Source: Haloarcula halobia (GTDB lineage Archaea > Halobacteriota > Halobacteria > Halobacteriales > Haloarculaceae). From it: 64,000 nt of DNA. The DNA is taken from NCBI RefSeq assembly GCF_029338255.1, contig NZ_CP119788.1:62001-126000 (forward strand). The letters are read 5' to 3'. The notes under the pieces were generated by a model. It was not told where the DNA came from, searched no databases, and worked only from the letters and a program-made list of their open reading frames with translations. Positions 50,022-59,724 of this stretch are shown in pieces. The position numbers and the translations under genes were made by a program. The first letter of the stretch is position 1; each line of letters begins with the position of its first letter.

Positions 50022-51385
50022 ATGACTAGGAAGAATATTGTACTCGCTGTGGCTGACACGATGTCGGCATTCCACCTTCCATACTACGGCTATAATCGTG
50101 AGACTGCACCATTCATCTCAGAACTTATAAAAAAGAGCTGGGTTGCGGATTCGGGTTACGCGAATGCGCCGTTTACTGGTCCGTCCCATGCCTCCATTTT
50201 CACGGGCAATTTGCCACATGAACATAATTTCACCACCGAAACAATGTACCTGACTGGATGTGACCTCCTTACGCAATTGCAACACCAAGGATACGAGACT
50301 ATGGGTATCACAAACAACTCCTTCATCACTCCGGAGTTTGGTTTTACCGGATGGGACAAACATACCGAGATCGAAGATTTTGAGAAGTTTGTCGGCTATC
50401 CTGCACTTCAGGCCCTCTTCAAATCTGATGGTCAGCCGTCTCCATCTGAACAAATAAAAACGCTGGTCAGAGAAGCGTGGTGGAAACGTGACTTCATTTC
50501 CCTTGAAAAAGCAACCAGGCTAAAATTAGGGAAAAATCCCTTGTCGCCTTTCCCCGACGCGGGTGCTAGAGTAACCATCAAGAGGGCTAAACAATGGATG
50601 CAACAAACCGATAATCCGTTCTTCCTTTACCTGAATTTTATGGAGACACATATGCCGTACGACCCGCCAGATGAATTTGCTACTGAATTCGTATCTGATC
50701 CAGTCAAGGCTAAACGAAAACTGGCTGACGGCTACCGGATCGGTAGGAATAGAAAGAGTTTTCGGTGGGAAGAGAAAGACGATGATACAATCAGAGCAGC
50801 GCGCGCTCTGTATGACTCTTCAATCCGGTATCTCGATTCTCAACTGAAGCTACTTTGGGAATGGATTCAGACCAACAAACAGGACACTATTTTCATTCTC
50901 ATTAGCGACCATGGGGAACTTATTGGGGAACACGGTATGCAGGGCCACCAGTGTGGTATTTGGGAAAAGCTACTCCGTGTCCCGATTATTATTCACGAAC
51001 CCGGCGTTCCAGCCAAACTGAATCAAATAACGTAGCGCTTCGGGATTTGTATGGGTTTCTGACGAATGGACTAAACGTAAACGATCTCGGCAAAAGGCGA
51101 GTATTTGCAGAATATTATGGCTACGGAAAATTGCTTGCAAATGAAGACGTTAATTTTAATCAGTATCAGGAATCCGAGCACAAATATCTCCACAACCGGG
51201 CGAAAGCAGTAATTGATGGGGCAACCGGAGTTATCCTGCAATCCCACCTAAACAATCAAAAATTCCAATTAGGTTTTAATTCTGAACGACTCAACGACGA
51301 AATAAGCTATTCATCCCTCCAAAATTGTTATAAGGCGATTGCAAACGAATTCAGCATCGTAGACATGACTGAACTTTCACTGTGA
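50022..51385 (+). pseudogene. Sulfatase-fold protein with one frameshift
   Basis: ORF 50022-51035 has NIVLAVADTMSAFHLPYYGY (metal Asp), APFTGPSHASIFTGNLPHEH (nucleophile region) and LISDHGELIGEHGMQGHQCG (late metal motif). It stops after VPAKLNQIT, and the next frame continues NNVALRDLYGFLTNGLNVND to 51385. A single base near 51028, in an AAATAA stretch, separates the two. The complete protein would have about 454 residues but lacks the LGY tail. More AT-rich than its neighbours. Confidence 0.75.
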
Positions 51386-51611
51386 CTGTTTGTGATCTGT
51401 TACGGGACTAATTGACGGATGAGCCGTCAACCGATCGCTCTGAGCTCGCTTCGTCGCCAACTAGTGCATGTAACAAGATTCGCAGCCAGATGATAATTGA
51501 ATAATAATTATATTTTCGGCTACAGGGCGCATCCACCCTTTGGAGTTGGAACTAGCAGAGAATGCCAAGGCTGAGGGAGCGGAGTAGGGATTCAAGCCAC
51601 TAAGGACTTCA
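51386..51611. other. Intergenic region with AT-rich segment
   Basis: About 225 bases between convergent genes. AT-rich ATAATTGAATAATAATTATA at 51491-51510. No gene or strong terminator recognised. Confidence 0.3.
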
Positions 51612-52022
51612 CTATTGCTTGCTCACGACTTCTGCTGGGGATCCGGCGATTACCACCCCCTCAGGAACATCAGACAATACTACCGAGTTAGCCCCGATTA
51701 CTACCCCATCTCCGATTTCAATATCACCGAGGATAACTGCTCCACTGCCAATAAAAACTCGATCTCCGATTTTTGGTGATTGCGTATCTGATGGATTCTT
51801 CACTCCAATAGTAACATTCTGGAGTATCGTGCAATTTTCCCCAATTGGGCTCCCTGTTCCGATTACGATACCTATCGGATGTGGAAATGATGTTGATCGT
51901 GGCAAACGTTTCGATGACCAACAAGAAAATAGATAACGAAGATCTTTGGCGACGAATACCGTATTATATAGACCGTAGTATAGCCACTGGAAGTGGCGAA
52001 CGAACACACTCTTAATACCCAT
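51612..52022 (-). CDS. Hexapeptide-repeat acyltransferase (serine O-acetyltransferase-like)
   Basis: 136 residues, shorter than usual. After an N-terminal segment with aromatic residues (FQWLYYGLYNTVFVAKDLRY) come left-handed beta-helix repeats: FPHPIGIVIGTGSPIGENCT, ILQNVTIGVKNPSDTQ, KIGDRVFIGSGAVILGDIEI, GDGVVIGANSVVLSDVPEGV. It acetylates a small molecule or sugar using acetyl-CoA. The His in the family motif FPHPIGI is present. Likely part of the glycan block; acceptor unknown. Confidence 0.8.
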   Translation of the reverse strand: MGIKSVFVRHFQWLYYGLYNTVFVAKDLRYLFSCWSSKRLPRSTSFPHPIGIVIGTGSPIGENCTILQNVTIGVKNPSDTQSPKIGDRVFIGSGAVILGDIEIGDGVVIGANSVVLSDVPEGVVIAGSPAEVVSKQ

Positions 52023-52257
52023 TCTGGTACCGCTGATTTCGCTCGGAACTATATCAATGTGTTGGGGATGCCTTTGTAGCTAGCTCTACTAATTTCGGTC
52101 GTTTCCATCGTTCCCGAGCAATGACTGAATCTGAGAGCTGTGACGGCTGAGAACGTCCGCTCACGCTCGTGCATTTGTTGGTGAGGTCAGTCTCACATCC
52201 GTGAGACTGCCGTTTGCCATAATGCAGGCGAGGCTCTCGCTCACGGACGTGGCGTGC
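52023..52257. other. Intergenic region with an inverted repeat
   Basis: No gene. CAGTCTCAC-ATCC-GTGAGACTG (52188-52209) is a perfect 9-bp stem; it probably belongs to the end of the adjacent insertion sequence. Confidence 0.35.
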
Positions 52258-52290
52258 GCTGGATGCGGGCGTCGTTAGCCCGCATCCAGC
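52258..52290. terminator. Perfect 13-bp hairpin at the transposase 3' end
   Basis: GCTGGATGCGGGC (52258-52270) and GCCCGCATCCAGC (52278-52290) with a seven-base loop overlap the stop codon of the minus-strand transposase. A typical arrangement for ending an insertion-sequence transcript. Confidence 0.5.
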
Positions 52291-53342
52291 TCTGGGTATG
52301 TTGACGGAATCCCAACACCGTTCGTTGGTGCCTCCCAGAGCCGCCCGAAACGTTCGTCAAGCGAGTGAGCGATCCACCGACGGAAGACCTTGAACCGGAA
52401 CCAGACCGGGTCAGGCGTGGTTGTTCGCGCTCGGGCCTCCTGCATCGTTCGGAAGCTCGTCTCAATCGCTGAACGCTTCCGGTAGAGACGTTCGACTTCC
52501 TTTGGCGTGCGAGCACCCTGCTCGCACGCCGCGTACGCCCGCACGAGGTGTTTCCCGCGCTTCTCTTGCTGGTAGAAGACACAGACCGCCAGCGGGAAGC
52601 GAACGGGAGGTTCGCTTCCCGCGTACATCACATACTCTGTCCAGTAGGACACTCTCGTCTCCAGTTTCTCGGCAAGACGTTTCCCACGCCGAATGACCGG
52701 TAGAATCACTGGAGAGGTCGTCTGCAACCGCTGGATTGAGGCAGCGTTCGCAAAGCCTCGATCGGCGAGGACTGCGTCTACCTCGAAGGGGAGAGCCGTG
52801 AAGCGGTCGATGACGCGATCGACCGCGTCACTCGTTGGCTCGTCGCTGCGGACGGGTGTGACGGCAACAATCAGCGGTTTCGCGGGACAGAGCGTGATTG
52901 CAGCAAGGTAGCGATGGCACTGGGAGGTGCCATCGCGGGGAGTCGTATGACAGAGTTCAGCCGGGTCGTAGTAGGGACAGCCGTGGTAATGGATGTCGAT
53001 GAAGTCAAGGCAGATGATCCTCGGCAGAGGGCCAAGGATCATCGTCGCCTGTTCAGCGGGAAGTCGGTTGACGATCTCTCCAAGCTCAGTTGGATCGATG
53101 GTGTGGAGCTGTGTGAGCGTGTAATCATCGGAATTGGTGTTGCGCGTGGCGTCAGTGATCGCCTTGATGAAGTCTTGCTCAACAGCGGCGTGAAGGAGGG
53201 TGTCGTGGATGATTCCGGAGTCGAAGGCGCAGTCTTCGACTCCGGGGATCGGAATCTCCGAGAGGAGACCAAGCGCTAAGTTTTCGAGGTCAGAGGCCGT
53301 AAGAACTGTGTCTGGATGGTACAGAAACTTCACAACACCCAT
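52275..53342 (-). CDS. ISH3-like transposase
   Basis: 355 residues. KFLYHPDTVLTASDLENLAL is a typical ISH3 start. Catalytic candidates: Asp in IICLDFIDIHYHGCPYYDP (~112), Asp in EVDAVLADRGFANAASIQ (~195), and Glu in LYRKRSAIETSFRTMQEARA (~288). ISH3 proteins are usually a little longer; here the sequence passes from VWFRFKVF directly to RRWIAHSLDERFG, so a hydrophobic segment may have been deleted near residue 320. Otherwise intact. Confidence 0.82.
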   Translation of the reverse strand: MGVVKFLYHPDTVLTASDLENLALGLLSEIPIPGVEDCAFDSGIIHDTLLHAAVEQDFIKAITDATRNTNSDDYTLTQLHTIDPTELGEIVNRLPAEQATMILGPLPRIICLDFIDIHYHGCPYYDPAELCHTTPRDGTSQCHRYLAAITLCPAKPLIVAVTPVRSDEPTSDAVDRVIDRFTALPFEVDAVLADRGFANAASIQRLQTTSPVILPVIRRGKRLAEKLETRVSYWTEYVMYAGSEPPVRFPLAVCVFYQQEKRGKHLVRAYAACEQGARTPKEVERLYRKRSAIETSFRTMQEARARTTTPDPVWFRFKVFRRWIAHSLDERFGRLWEAPTNGVGIPSTYPELDAG

Positions 53343-53432
53343 ATAGACGCTTTCTGAAAATCCAACCTCGTCAATCGTGGCTATCGGTTGACTCGATGGG
53401 AACTACCGAATTTGAATCGCAATTAGACACAG

Positions 53433-55235
53433 CTAACCCGGCTCTGCCGAGTACAATTCGGCGTACATTCCATCTTGGTTCAGTAGTTCAGAGTGGCTTC
53501 CTCGTTCGGAGATCTGGCCGTCCTCGAGGGCGTATATTACATCCGCGTTTCTAACCGTTGACAGACGATGGGCCACAACGATCAGTATCACATCACGCTC
53601 CATTGACTCGATTGCGCTGTGGACTTGATCTTCGATGTTCGTGTCAAGATCGCTGGTTGCCTCATCGAGTATTATTAAGTCCGCTTCTTTCAGCAGTGCG
53701 CGAGCAAGCGCGACTCGCTGTCGCTGACCACCGGATAATTTGACCCCGTCATCTCCGAGATGAGTACCGTAGCCCTCTGGTAAGTCCTCAAGGAATTCAG
53801 TCACCTGTGCAATCTCGCAGACACGATCAATTTCTTCTTTGGTGGCATCTCTACGGCCAATAGTTATGTTCTCCTGTAATGTTTTATTAAAAATATATGG
53901 GTTTTGTCTGACGACCGAAATACTTGACCGCCATTGCTCAAGGTCAAACGATTGAATTTTTCTTCCGTTTGCTGTTATTCTCCCCGAATCCGGTTCATAC
54001 ATCGAAGCAAGTAGCGAGAGAATCGTTGATTTTCCTGCCCCGGATGGACCGACAAATGCTATAAACTCGCCCCGCTGAGCGTTGAATGATATGTCTGTGA
54101 TTTGTTCAGTACCCTCGCTGTAGCTGAAACAGACGTTTTCAAACGATACCGAATCGATTTGATTTGGAACATGATATTCGGAATTATCTTTTTCTCTATT
54201 TGACTCCAAGTCGGCGACGAACTCTTGAGTACGGATGAGGTGCGGAAGTTGTCCCTCCGCATTATACACTTCTTTGTTGATTCTGCTCACACGAGGCCCT
54301 AAGCGAAACATCGCAAATAAATAAACCCCCATCGCCCCCAGGGATAGGGACGAAAAGGAGAGAGCTATATAAATTAGTATGAATACTGTGAGTGCGGTTA
54401 ACAGCTGATAGAAGTTATTAATCGCCGCACGGTTCATAATTAGTTGAATTCGAGTCTCCTCTGCCTCTCTTACGGCTTCATTAAATTGCGACGAGATCTC
54501 GTCAGATAGTCCAAACAGTTTCACATCGCGAATACCCTGTGTACCCGCTTGTGCATGCGTCTGTATCCGCTCCTTCGCTTCAGCCATAGCGTCACCCAGT
54601 GAGTACCCCCCCTCTAAGAAAAACCGAAAGAAGACTGTGATGCTCCCCAAAATAAGGAGCGTTCCGATTGTGACTAACGGGGCAAGGTATAGTGCGATAG
54701 AGAGATAAACCAGAGAAAGAATGGACTGTTTGAAGACTTCGAGGGAGTGTCCGATCACACGGCCACCATTTTCGGCTTGTGTCACTATGGCGTTGAGGAT
54801 TTGATCCGAGCCTTCGTGGTCAAAGTACGAAATCCGTGCGTTTATTGTCCTGTCGAATGTCTCAATTTGGAGGTGCCGGACGTAGTTCGCTTCTAGAACA
54901 CCCTGCAACCAGGCGACGACAAAACTAAGGCTATAACGGAGAATCATTATGATAGCTACACCGCCGACAAGTGACTCAAGAGTAAATGGGATCTTCAATA
55001 GCTCGTAGATTTGCAGGAAGATCGCAAGTAGTCCTTCTGCGGACTCGGGGTCAGAAATATCTTCCTGAGCGACTTCAACAATCGGAAGAATAAAACTGAG
55101 CCCAAACCCCTCAAGCACAGCTGAAATAGTACTGACAATTATTATTCCCCCAAAATAAAACGGGCGGAATCGGATGACATCCTTAAACGCTCGAACCTTT
55201 CGCCGCCAAGAGAGATTTTTGGAATCGTTGGACAT
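53433..55235 (-). CDS. ABC transporter, fused permease-ATPase (lipid-linked oligosaccharide flippase/exporter type)
   Basis: 600 residues from ATG 55235. The N-terminal half has six hydrophobic segments (first: PFYFGGIIIVSTISAVLEGF). The ATPase half has Walker A GPSGAGKST (~395), Q-loop VVRQNPYIFNKTL, signature LSGGQRQRVALARALL and Walker B DLIILDEATSDLD, then H-loop VVAHRLST. Half-transporters of this shape act as dimers and move lipid-linked glycans, as PglK and MsbA do. Context supports a glycan flippase; a lipid or peptide exporter is the alternative. Confidence 0.88.
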   Translation of the reverse strand: MSNDSKNLSWRRKVRAFKDVIRFRPFYFGGIIIVSTISAVLEGFGLSFILPIVEVAQEDISDPESAEGLLAIFLQIYELLKIPFTLESLVGGVAIIMILRYSLSFVVAWLQGVLEANYVRHLQIETFDRTINARISYFDHEGSDQILNAIVTQAENGGRVIGHSLEVFKQSILSLVYLSIALYLAPLVTIGTLLILGSITVFFRFFLEGGYSLGDAMAEAKERIQTHAQAGTQGIRDVKLFGLSDEISSQFNEAVREAEETRIQLIMNRAAINNFYQLLTALTVFILIYIALSFSSLSLGAMGVYLFAMFRLGPRVSRINKEVYNAEGQLPHLIRTQEFVADLESNREKDNSEYHVPNQIDSVSFENVCFSYSEGTEQITDISFNAQRGEFIAFVGPSGAGKSTILSLLASMYEPDSGRITANGRKIQSFDLEQWRSSISVVRQNPYIFNKTLQENITIGRRDATKEEIDRVCEIAQVTEFLEDLPEGYGTHLGDDGVKLSGGQRQRVALARALLKEADLIILDEATSDLDTNIEDQVHSAIESMERDVILIVVAHRLSTVRNADVIYALEDGQISERGSHSELLNQDGMYAELYSAEPG

Positions 55236-55540
55236 GGTTGCGAAACGGAGATCGTCTCTACGAACCAAAGAATGAACACGGGGATAATAACCTCGTCGGC
55301 TTTGTGCAACCGAGGTCGATATGAAGGTGTTTAGATATTAACTATATTTCCGAGCGTTACAATATAATATCGATTTCTCAATTGAATCGGCTGAGTCTTT
55401 CAGGCCTTTCCACCTATAGCCTTAATATCTCCAGAAGATAGTTTCAATTACAAGAGCGGTGAAACGGACAGCTATCCACCAACTTATGCAATCAGAGCAA
55501 ATTCCCTGCTATTATAACCGCCAACAGGCTTATCAAAGGT
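55236..55540. promoter_or_regulatory. Divergent promoter region
   Basis: AT-rich 300-base gap between the ABC transporter and the sulfatase-fold gene. TATA-like stretches occur at 55337-55350 (ATTAACTATATTTCC) and 55362-55372 (ACAATATAATA). No repeat recognised. Confidence 0.4.
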
Positions 55541-57058
55541 ATGCAGCCGAATATCGTCATTGTCGTCATCGATGCGCTCCGACGTGATCGGGTCGGGTCA
55601 TTTGGAGGGCGTGATTTAACTCCGAACATTGACACACTTGCGGGCGAAGCAACAATTTTCCCGAATGCATATAGTACAATAAATACAACTGATCCTGCAG
55701 TGACGAGCATTCAGACGGGTCGATATCCGCTAAGTCACGGGGTGGTTAATCACGGGCGCCGAGTCACAGAAAGCGAGAAGCAATCCGTTGAGAACGTCAG
55801 ACAGCTCCCAGAGATTCTCTCAGAGAATGGGTATCGTACCGGAAAATTCGGAAGGCCACTGGGGCGGTGGCATCGAAATGGATTCGACCGTTATCCGTCC
55901 GAAATGGAGAGTCGAAAAGCGTTCGGAGAACAATCTAAATCAACGAAATCTGCTATCGGGGATACATTGGAAGCAGTCCATCCCCTGGTAAAACGTACTA
56001 TTTCGAATGTTTATCAGTCAGTCTCTTCTTTCCTTCCGGAACGGGGCGATGTCGGGTCTAATGCAACGATAGATGCCTATCATCGGTCACAGGATCAAGT
56101 CATACACAATTTTTGCGAGTGGATAGATTGTTCTGAACCGTTTTTCTCTTTTGTTCATTTGATGGACACTCATGGTCCATACTCGGCACCTCCAGACCTC
56201 ATTGCAGAAAATCTCAATACATATGACTATAAGGTAGACATGGGAAACTACACTGGTTGGGAAATTCCGGCTGAATTCCACAGTCGAGTGTTGAATGGAC
56301 ACTATCCGGAGATTCGAGAAAAATATTATTTTGATCAAGAAACGCCCAGCACCGCAATCATTGACGCTAGCTACGATGCGAGCGTAGCTATTGCCGATGA
56401 TCGCTTGGGCCATTTGATTTCAGAACTACACAGCCAAGAAGTATATGAGGATACACTCCTTGTGTTTTTGGCCGACCACGGAGAGTCACTAACTGAACAC
56501 GGTATTTATTATGATCATCATGGACTCTACGACTCCACAATCCGAATACCGATGCTTATCCGGTCACCAAACAAAGGCATAGACTCCGTAGCCGATCTGG
56601 TTCAAATAACAGACATCGCCCCGACAGTACTATCCATTGCAGATGTAGAAGAAGAAAAAATTGAACCTGATGGCTTTGACCTCACCCCGGCCATCCAAGG
56701 CGAGGGATCAATTGACCGTGAGTTCGTGATGGCTGAAGAAGCACACACACAAAGGCGACGGATGATCTTTAAGAATGAGAAGAAACTGATATACTTAGTT
56801 GATGGAACTACTGTCTGCCGCTACTGTGAAGTTGAACATGCACCATCAATCGAACTCTATGATACTAAACAGGATCCAGAGGAGCGGACCAATCTACTCA
56901 GTGAGCAGAAAGACACGGTTGAAAAACTGAAGAGACTCTCTGAGGAGCGGTCAAATCATCTGCTGGAGAAGAGACCAAAGGGTGGGAGTGATAACTCGGT
57001 CTCGTATCATGATGAAGAGGACGTTTACAAGCGCCTTGAAGCCCTTGGTTACCGATGA
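55541..57058 (+). CDS. Sulfatase-fold hydrolase/transferase
   Basis: 505 residues. NIVIVVIDALRRDRVGSFGG (metal Asp), INTTDPAVTSIQTGRYPLSH (nucleophile region, Thr/Ser instead of Cys), FLADHGESLTEHGIYYDHHG (late metal motif). C-terminus VYKRLEALGYR carries the LGY tail. Members act on sulfate or phosphate esters of glycans. It stands alone on the plus strand, divergent from the ABC transporter. Third sulfatase-fold gene within 10 kb. Codon use is more AT-rich than the origin region. Confidence 0.82.
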   Translation: MQPNIVIVVIDALRRDRVGSFGGRDLTPNIDTLAGEATIFPNAYSTINTTDPAVTSIQTGRYPLSHGVVNHGRRVTESEKQSVENVRQLPEILSENGYRTGKFGRPLGRWHRNGFDRYPSEMESRKAFGEQSKSTKSAIGDTLEAVHPLVKRTISNVYQSVSSFLPERGDVGSNATIDAYHRSQDQVIHNFCEWIDCSEPFFSFVHLMDTHGPYSAPPDLIAENLNTYDYKVDMGNYTGWEIPAEFHSRVLNGHYPEIREKYYFDQETPSTAIIDASYDASVAIADDRLGHLISELHSQEVYEDTLLVFLADHGESLTEHGIYYDHHGLYDSTIRIPMLIRSPNKGIDSVADLVQITDIAPTVLSIADVEEEKIEPDGFDLTPAIQGEGSIDREFVMAEEAHTQRRRMIFKNEKKLIYLVDGTTVCRYCEVEHAPSIELYDTKQDPEERTNLLSEQKDTVEKLKRLSEERSNHLLEKRPKGGSDNSVSYHDEEDVYKRLEALGYR

Positions 57059-57193
57059 TCGTCACTTAGACAATTTTCGATGAATTCAAGCATTATTTCG
57101 TTCACGCTAATGAGTAGAGGATTGTTGGTCAGCCAGCAGTAGTAGAAGTCGTAGCGGGGCAAGGGTGTCGCGTTCGCGCCACCCGACGAAACC

Positions 57194-58075
57194 ATGCTTC
57201 CACTCAAGACGTTCGTCTCGGAGCGTCGCGCCGCGAATCTGCGGGCACAGATTCGCTGGCGTGACGGCGTCTATTGCCCACGCTTCCGGGCCGAATCTGT
57301 GATTCGGTATGGCAGCTATCGGGTGTTCCAGCGATACTGCTGTAAGAATAACGACCGCACGTTCAACGATCAGACGGGCACCGTCTTCGAGCACTCGGCG
57401 GTCGAACTCAGAAAGTGGTTTCTCGCCGTCTACACCTAAATCCGCTTCAACACCAGTTTTCGACAGCTAGACGTAGAACTCGGTGTCTTCTAGAAAACGG
57501 TTTACCGGCGCGTCCAGCGCTACCTACGAGCGATGGACGCGCCTCGCCCACAACTCGAGGGGCCGGTCGAAATCGACGAACTGTACGTCAAAGGGGAAGA
57601 AAGGCCGCGAGCGCGACCGCCCGGTCGCGCTCGCGTGGCCTATCCGCGCGCGGACGGGGCACGTACGAGCAGGACAGCCACCCTTGTTTATCCTGGCTGA
57701 CCGTGGCCAGGGGACCGGTACGTGTTGCCAGCGAAAGCCTCCGATGAATCGACGGTTCGACTCCTGCTTGCGAACCGCAAAGAGGAGTCGTTGACTGTCT
57801 ATACCGATGGCTTTCGGGCGTTGGATCCGCTCGACGAAGACGATGTACTTGACCGCAAATATGTCGTTCACGGCGATGGTGAATACGCTATTGGAGACAT
57901 GCAAGTCAATACCTGCGAGAGCCACGGATGGCTGGCGCAATCGGCTCGCGCCCCATCGAGGAGTCTCCAAGGACAAACTCACACCCTATCTCAAAGCGTT
58001 CCGACTTCGTCATCGTGTCTACCAAAGCCCAAAAAAAAGAGACGTTGAAAACCACCCTCAAAACTGCCCTATGAC
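57194..58075 (+). pseudogene. IS1595 family (ISH4-like) transposase, several frameshifts
   Basis: Fragments in order: RAQIRWRDGVYCPRFRAESV and IRYGSYRVFQRYCCKNNDRT (zinc ribbon with one Cys lost), EHSAVELRKWFLAVYT then stop, VEIDELYVK in another frame (first Asp/Glu of the DDE core), GRGTYEQ, then VLPAKASDESTVRLLLANRK and LTVYTDGFRALDPLDEDDVL (second Asp), and RGVSKDKLTPYLKAFRLRHR near the end. At least four frame changes. The element is inactive and lies between the sulfatase and the GT2 gene. Confidence 0.8.
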
Positions 58076-58128
58076 TCACCAACAATCTATGTCACAAGAG
58101 CGTTCGTTCAAATTCGTTTCCTCTTTTA

Positions 58129-59016
58129 CTAACAGACACGCTGACGTGCGGTTCGAAAGATATTTTTATACAAAGTAATATCCCAAGGGTGAGTTTTTAT
58201 TGCTTTTATATGATAATGAACGCAATTTACATTATCTCCAACTTGACCATAGCACTTCCCCAGATTCGAATAGATTCTCGCTTTTTGAGCAGGATAGTCA
58301 CTTAATTCGTCTCCGAACTTGTGCAGTTTTGTCTGTTTCCCTTCAATTGCATTTCGGATTCCTTCTTCATCGTCCCGTGTAATCCGTGTTCTACCATGGT
58401 CGACATAGTAATTGACAAGAGCATCAGGAACAAAATCAACTTTGTACTCTCGGCACAATCTCCGAACGAAATCCCCGTCAATTCCACGCGATAACGATTC
58501 GTCAAACTGGATTAACTTTGCTATTGGCTTCCTGATTAGCAAAGTTGACCCAGCCCCTATCGGTTGACGATCAAGTGTATGCGGAAATATATTTCCTCGA
58601 TAAGTGGGTTGGTACTCAAACAATAGTTCGCTGTCTCCGTTTCGTCGGTAGTCCATCCAGCAGTAGACCAGCGCATATTCGTCATCCAGTTGCTGAAAAA
58701 GTTCGTACTGTTTCTCTAATTTTCCCGGTAACCATTCATCGTCGTCGTCAAGAAATGCCACGTAGTCACCCTGCGCCATATCAATACCCGTATTTCTGGC
58801 TGCGGAGAGACCTTGGTTTTCTGTATGTCGCGTGTACTGCAAACGGTCGTCATCATACGACCCTATAATTTCCTTGGCTTTGAGTGTGGGTGAACAATCA
58901 TCTACGACTATACACTCTAAGTCAGTGAATGTCTGTTCTAGAACACTCTCAATAGCCCTCGGGAGTAGTTCAGGTCGATTGTAAGTAGTAATCACGACTG
59001 AGACTCGGGTTTGCAT
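58129..59016 (-). CDS. GT2-family glycosyltransferase
   Basis: 295 residues from ATG 59016. VSVVITTYNRPELLPRAIES is the classic GT-A start. DLECIVVDDCSP and YVAFLDDDDEWLPGKLEKQY give the DxD motif (LDDDD) that binds the metal-nucleotide sugar. A later ARNTG (AARNTGIDMAQG) is present. Inverting GT2 enzymes add sugars to lipid-linked glycans. First gene of its group on the minus strand; the next gene on the left is the dead transposase. Confidence 0.88.
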   Translation of the reverse strand: MQTRVSVVITTYNRPELLPRAIESVLEQTFTDLECIVVDDCSPTLKAKEIIGSYDDDRLQYTRHTENQGLSAARNTGIDMAQGDYVAFLDDDDEWLPGKLEKQYELFQQLDDEYALVYCWMDYRRNGDSELLFEYQPTYRGNIFPHTLDRQPIGAGSTLLIRKPIAKLIQFDESLSRGIDGDFVRRLCREYKVDFVPDALVNYYVDHGRTRITRDDEEGIRNAIEGKQTKLHKFGDELSDYPAQKARIYSNLGKCYGQVGDNVNCVHYHIKAIKTHPWDITLYKNIFRTARQRVC

Positions 59017-59254
59017 CAACAGGACTTTTTCTGTGAGACCAGACAATAAATAATTCGGGGTTCACCGTGCGAAGTTACCTGTTGTTCTCATAGGATTTAC
59101 CCCCATCGTTGGCACATATGCTTAATCAAGAACCAGATGATTAGAAGGTAACGTATATGCTATGCAACAATACGACGGTTCCACATAGCAGCTTCAGTTC
59201 GCATCTATGAGCTATTCATAAAACCTAATACGTACGGAAAGAGTTAGCGTTGGC
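59017..59254. promoter_or_regulatory. Divergent promoter region for GT2 and rhamnose genes
   Basis: AT-rich 240-base gap. A TATA-like box lies near 59219-59230 (TAAAACCTAATACG) before the rmlC-like start, and another at 59045-59055 for the minus-strand GT2. No other element seen. Confidence 0.4.
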
Positions 59255-59722
59255 ATGATACACGACGTCGAGACAAAAAAAGTTCAAATAAACGCAGACG
59301 AGCGAGGGTTTCTCGCTGAGATATGGCGTTCCGATTGGGATATATACGCAAATGAAGGCAGTCCTGAAATGTCCTACGTCTCGGAATCTTATCCCGGGAT
59401 TATCAGAGCTTGGCATCGACATTGTGAGGGACAAATAGATCATTTTGTGGTTCCCCACGGAAAAGTGAAAGTTGGCATTTACGATAACCGGGATGAATCT
59501 CCTACGCAAGGCGAACTTAATACTTTCATAATCGGTAATGGGAATATGGAACTCATCCGAGTTCCCGGAGACTGCTGGCATGGGTTTAAGACGCTGGTGA
59601 CGAGAGACACTCTGATAAACTTCCCTACGAATCTATACGACTACGAGGATCCCGATGAAGAGCGGCTTCCCTATGATACGGACCAAATTCCACTTGATTG
59701 GGAGGAGTCTCCACACAAGTAA
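59255..59722 (+). CDS. rmlC: dTDP-4-dehydrorhamnose 3,5-epimerase-like cupin
   Basis: 155 residues. Cupin with ADERGFLAEIWRSDWDIYAN, SYPGIIRAWHRHCEGQIDHF (catalytic His and Tyr region; the His pair in WHRH is present), GKVKVGIYDNRDESPTQGEL and CWHGFKTLVTRDTLINFPTN. The length is shorter than bacterial RmlC (~180). The next gene is RmlA and RmlD lies nearby, so a rhamnose role is likely. A different sugar epimerase or isomerase of the same fold is the alternative. Confidence 0.78.
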   Translation: MIHDVETKKVQINADERGFLAEIWRSDWDIYANEGSPEMSYVSESYPGIIRAWHRHCEGQIDHFVVPHGKVKVGIYDNRDESPTQGELNTFIIGNGNMELIRVPGDCWHGFKTLVTRDTLINFPTNLYDYEDPDEERLPYDTDQIPLDWEESPHK

Positions 59723-59724
59723 CA

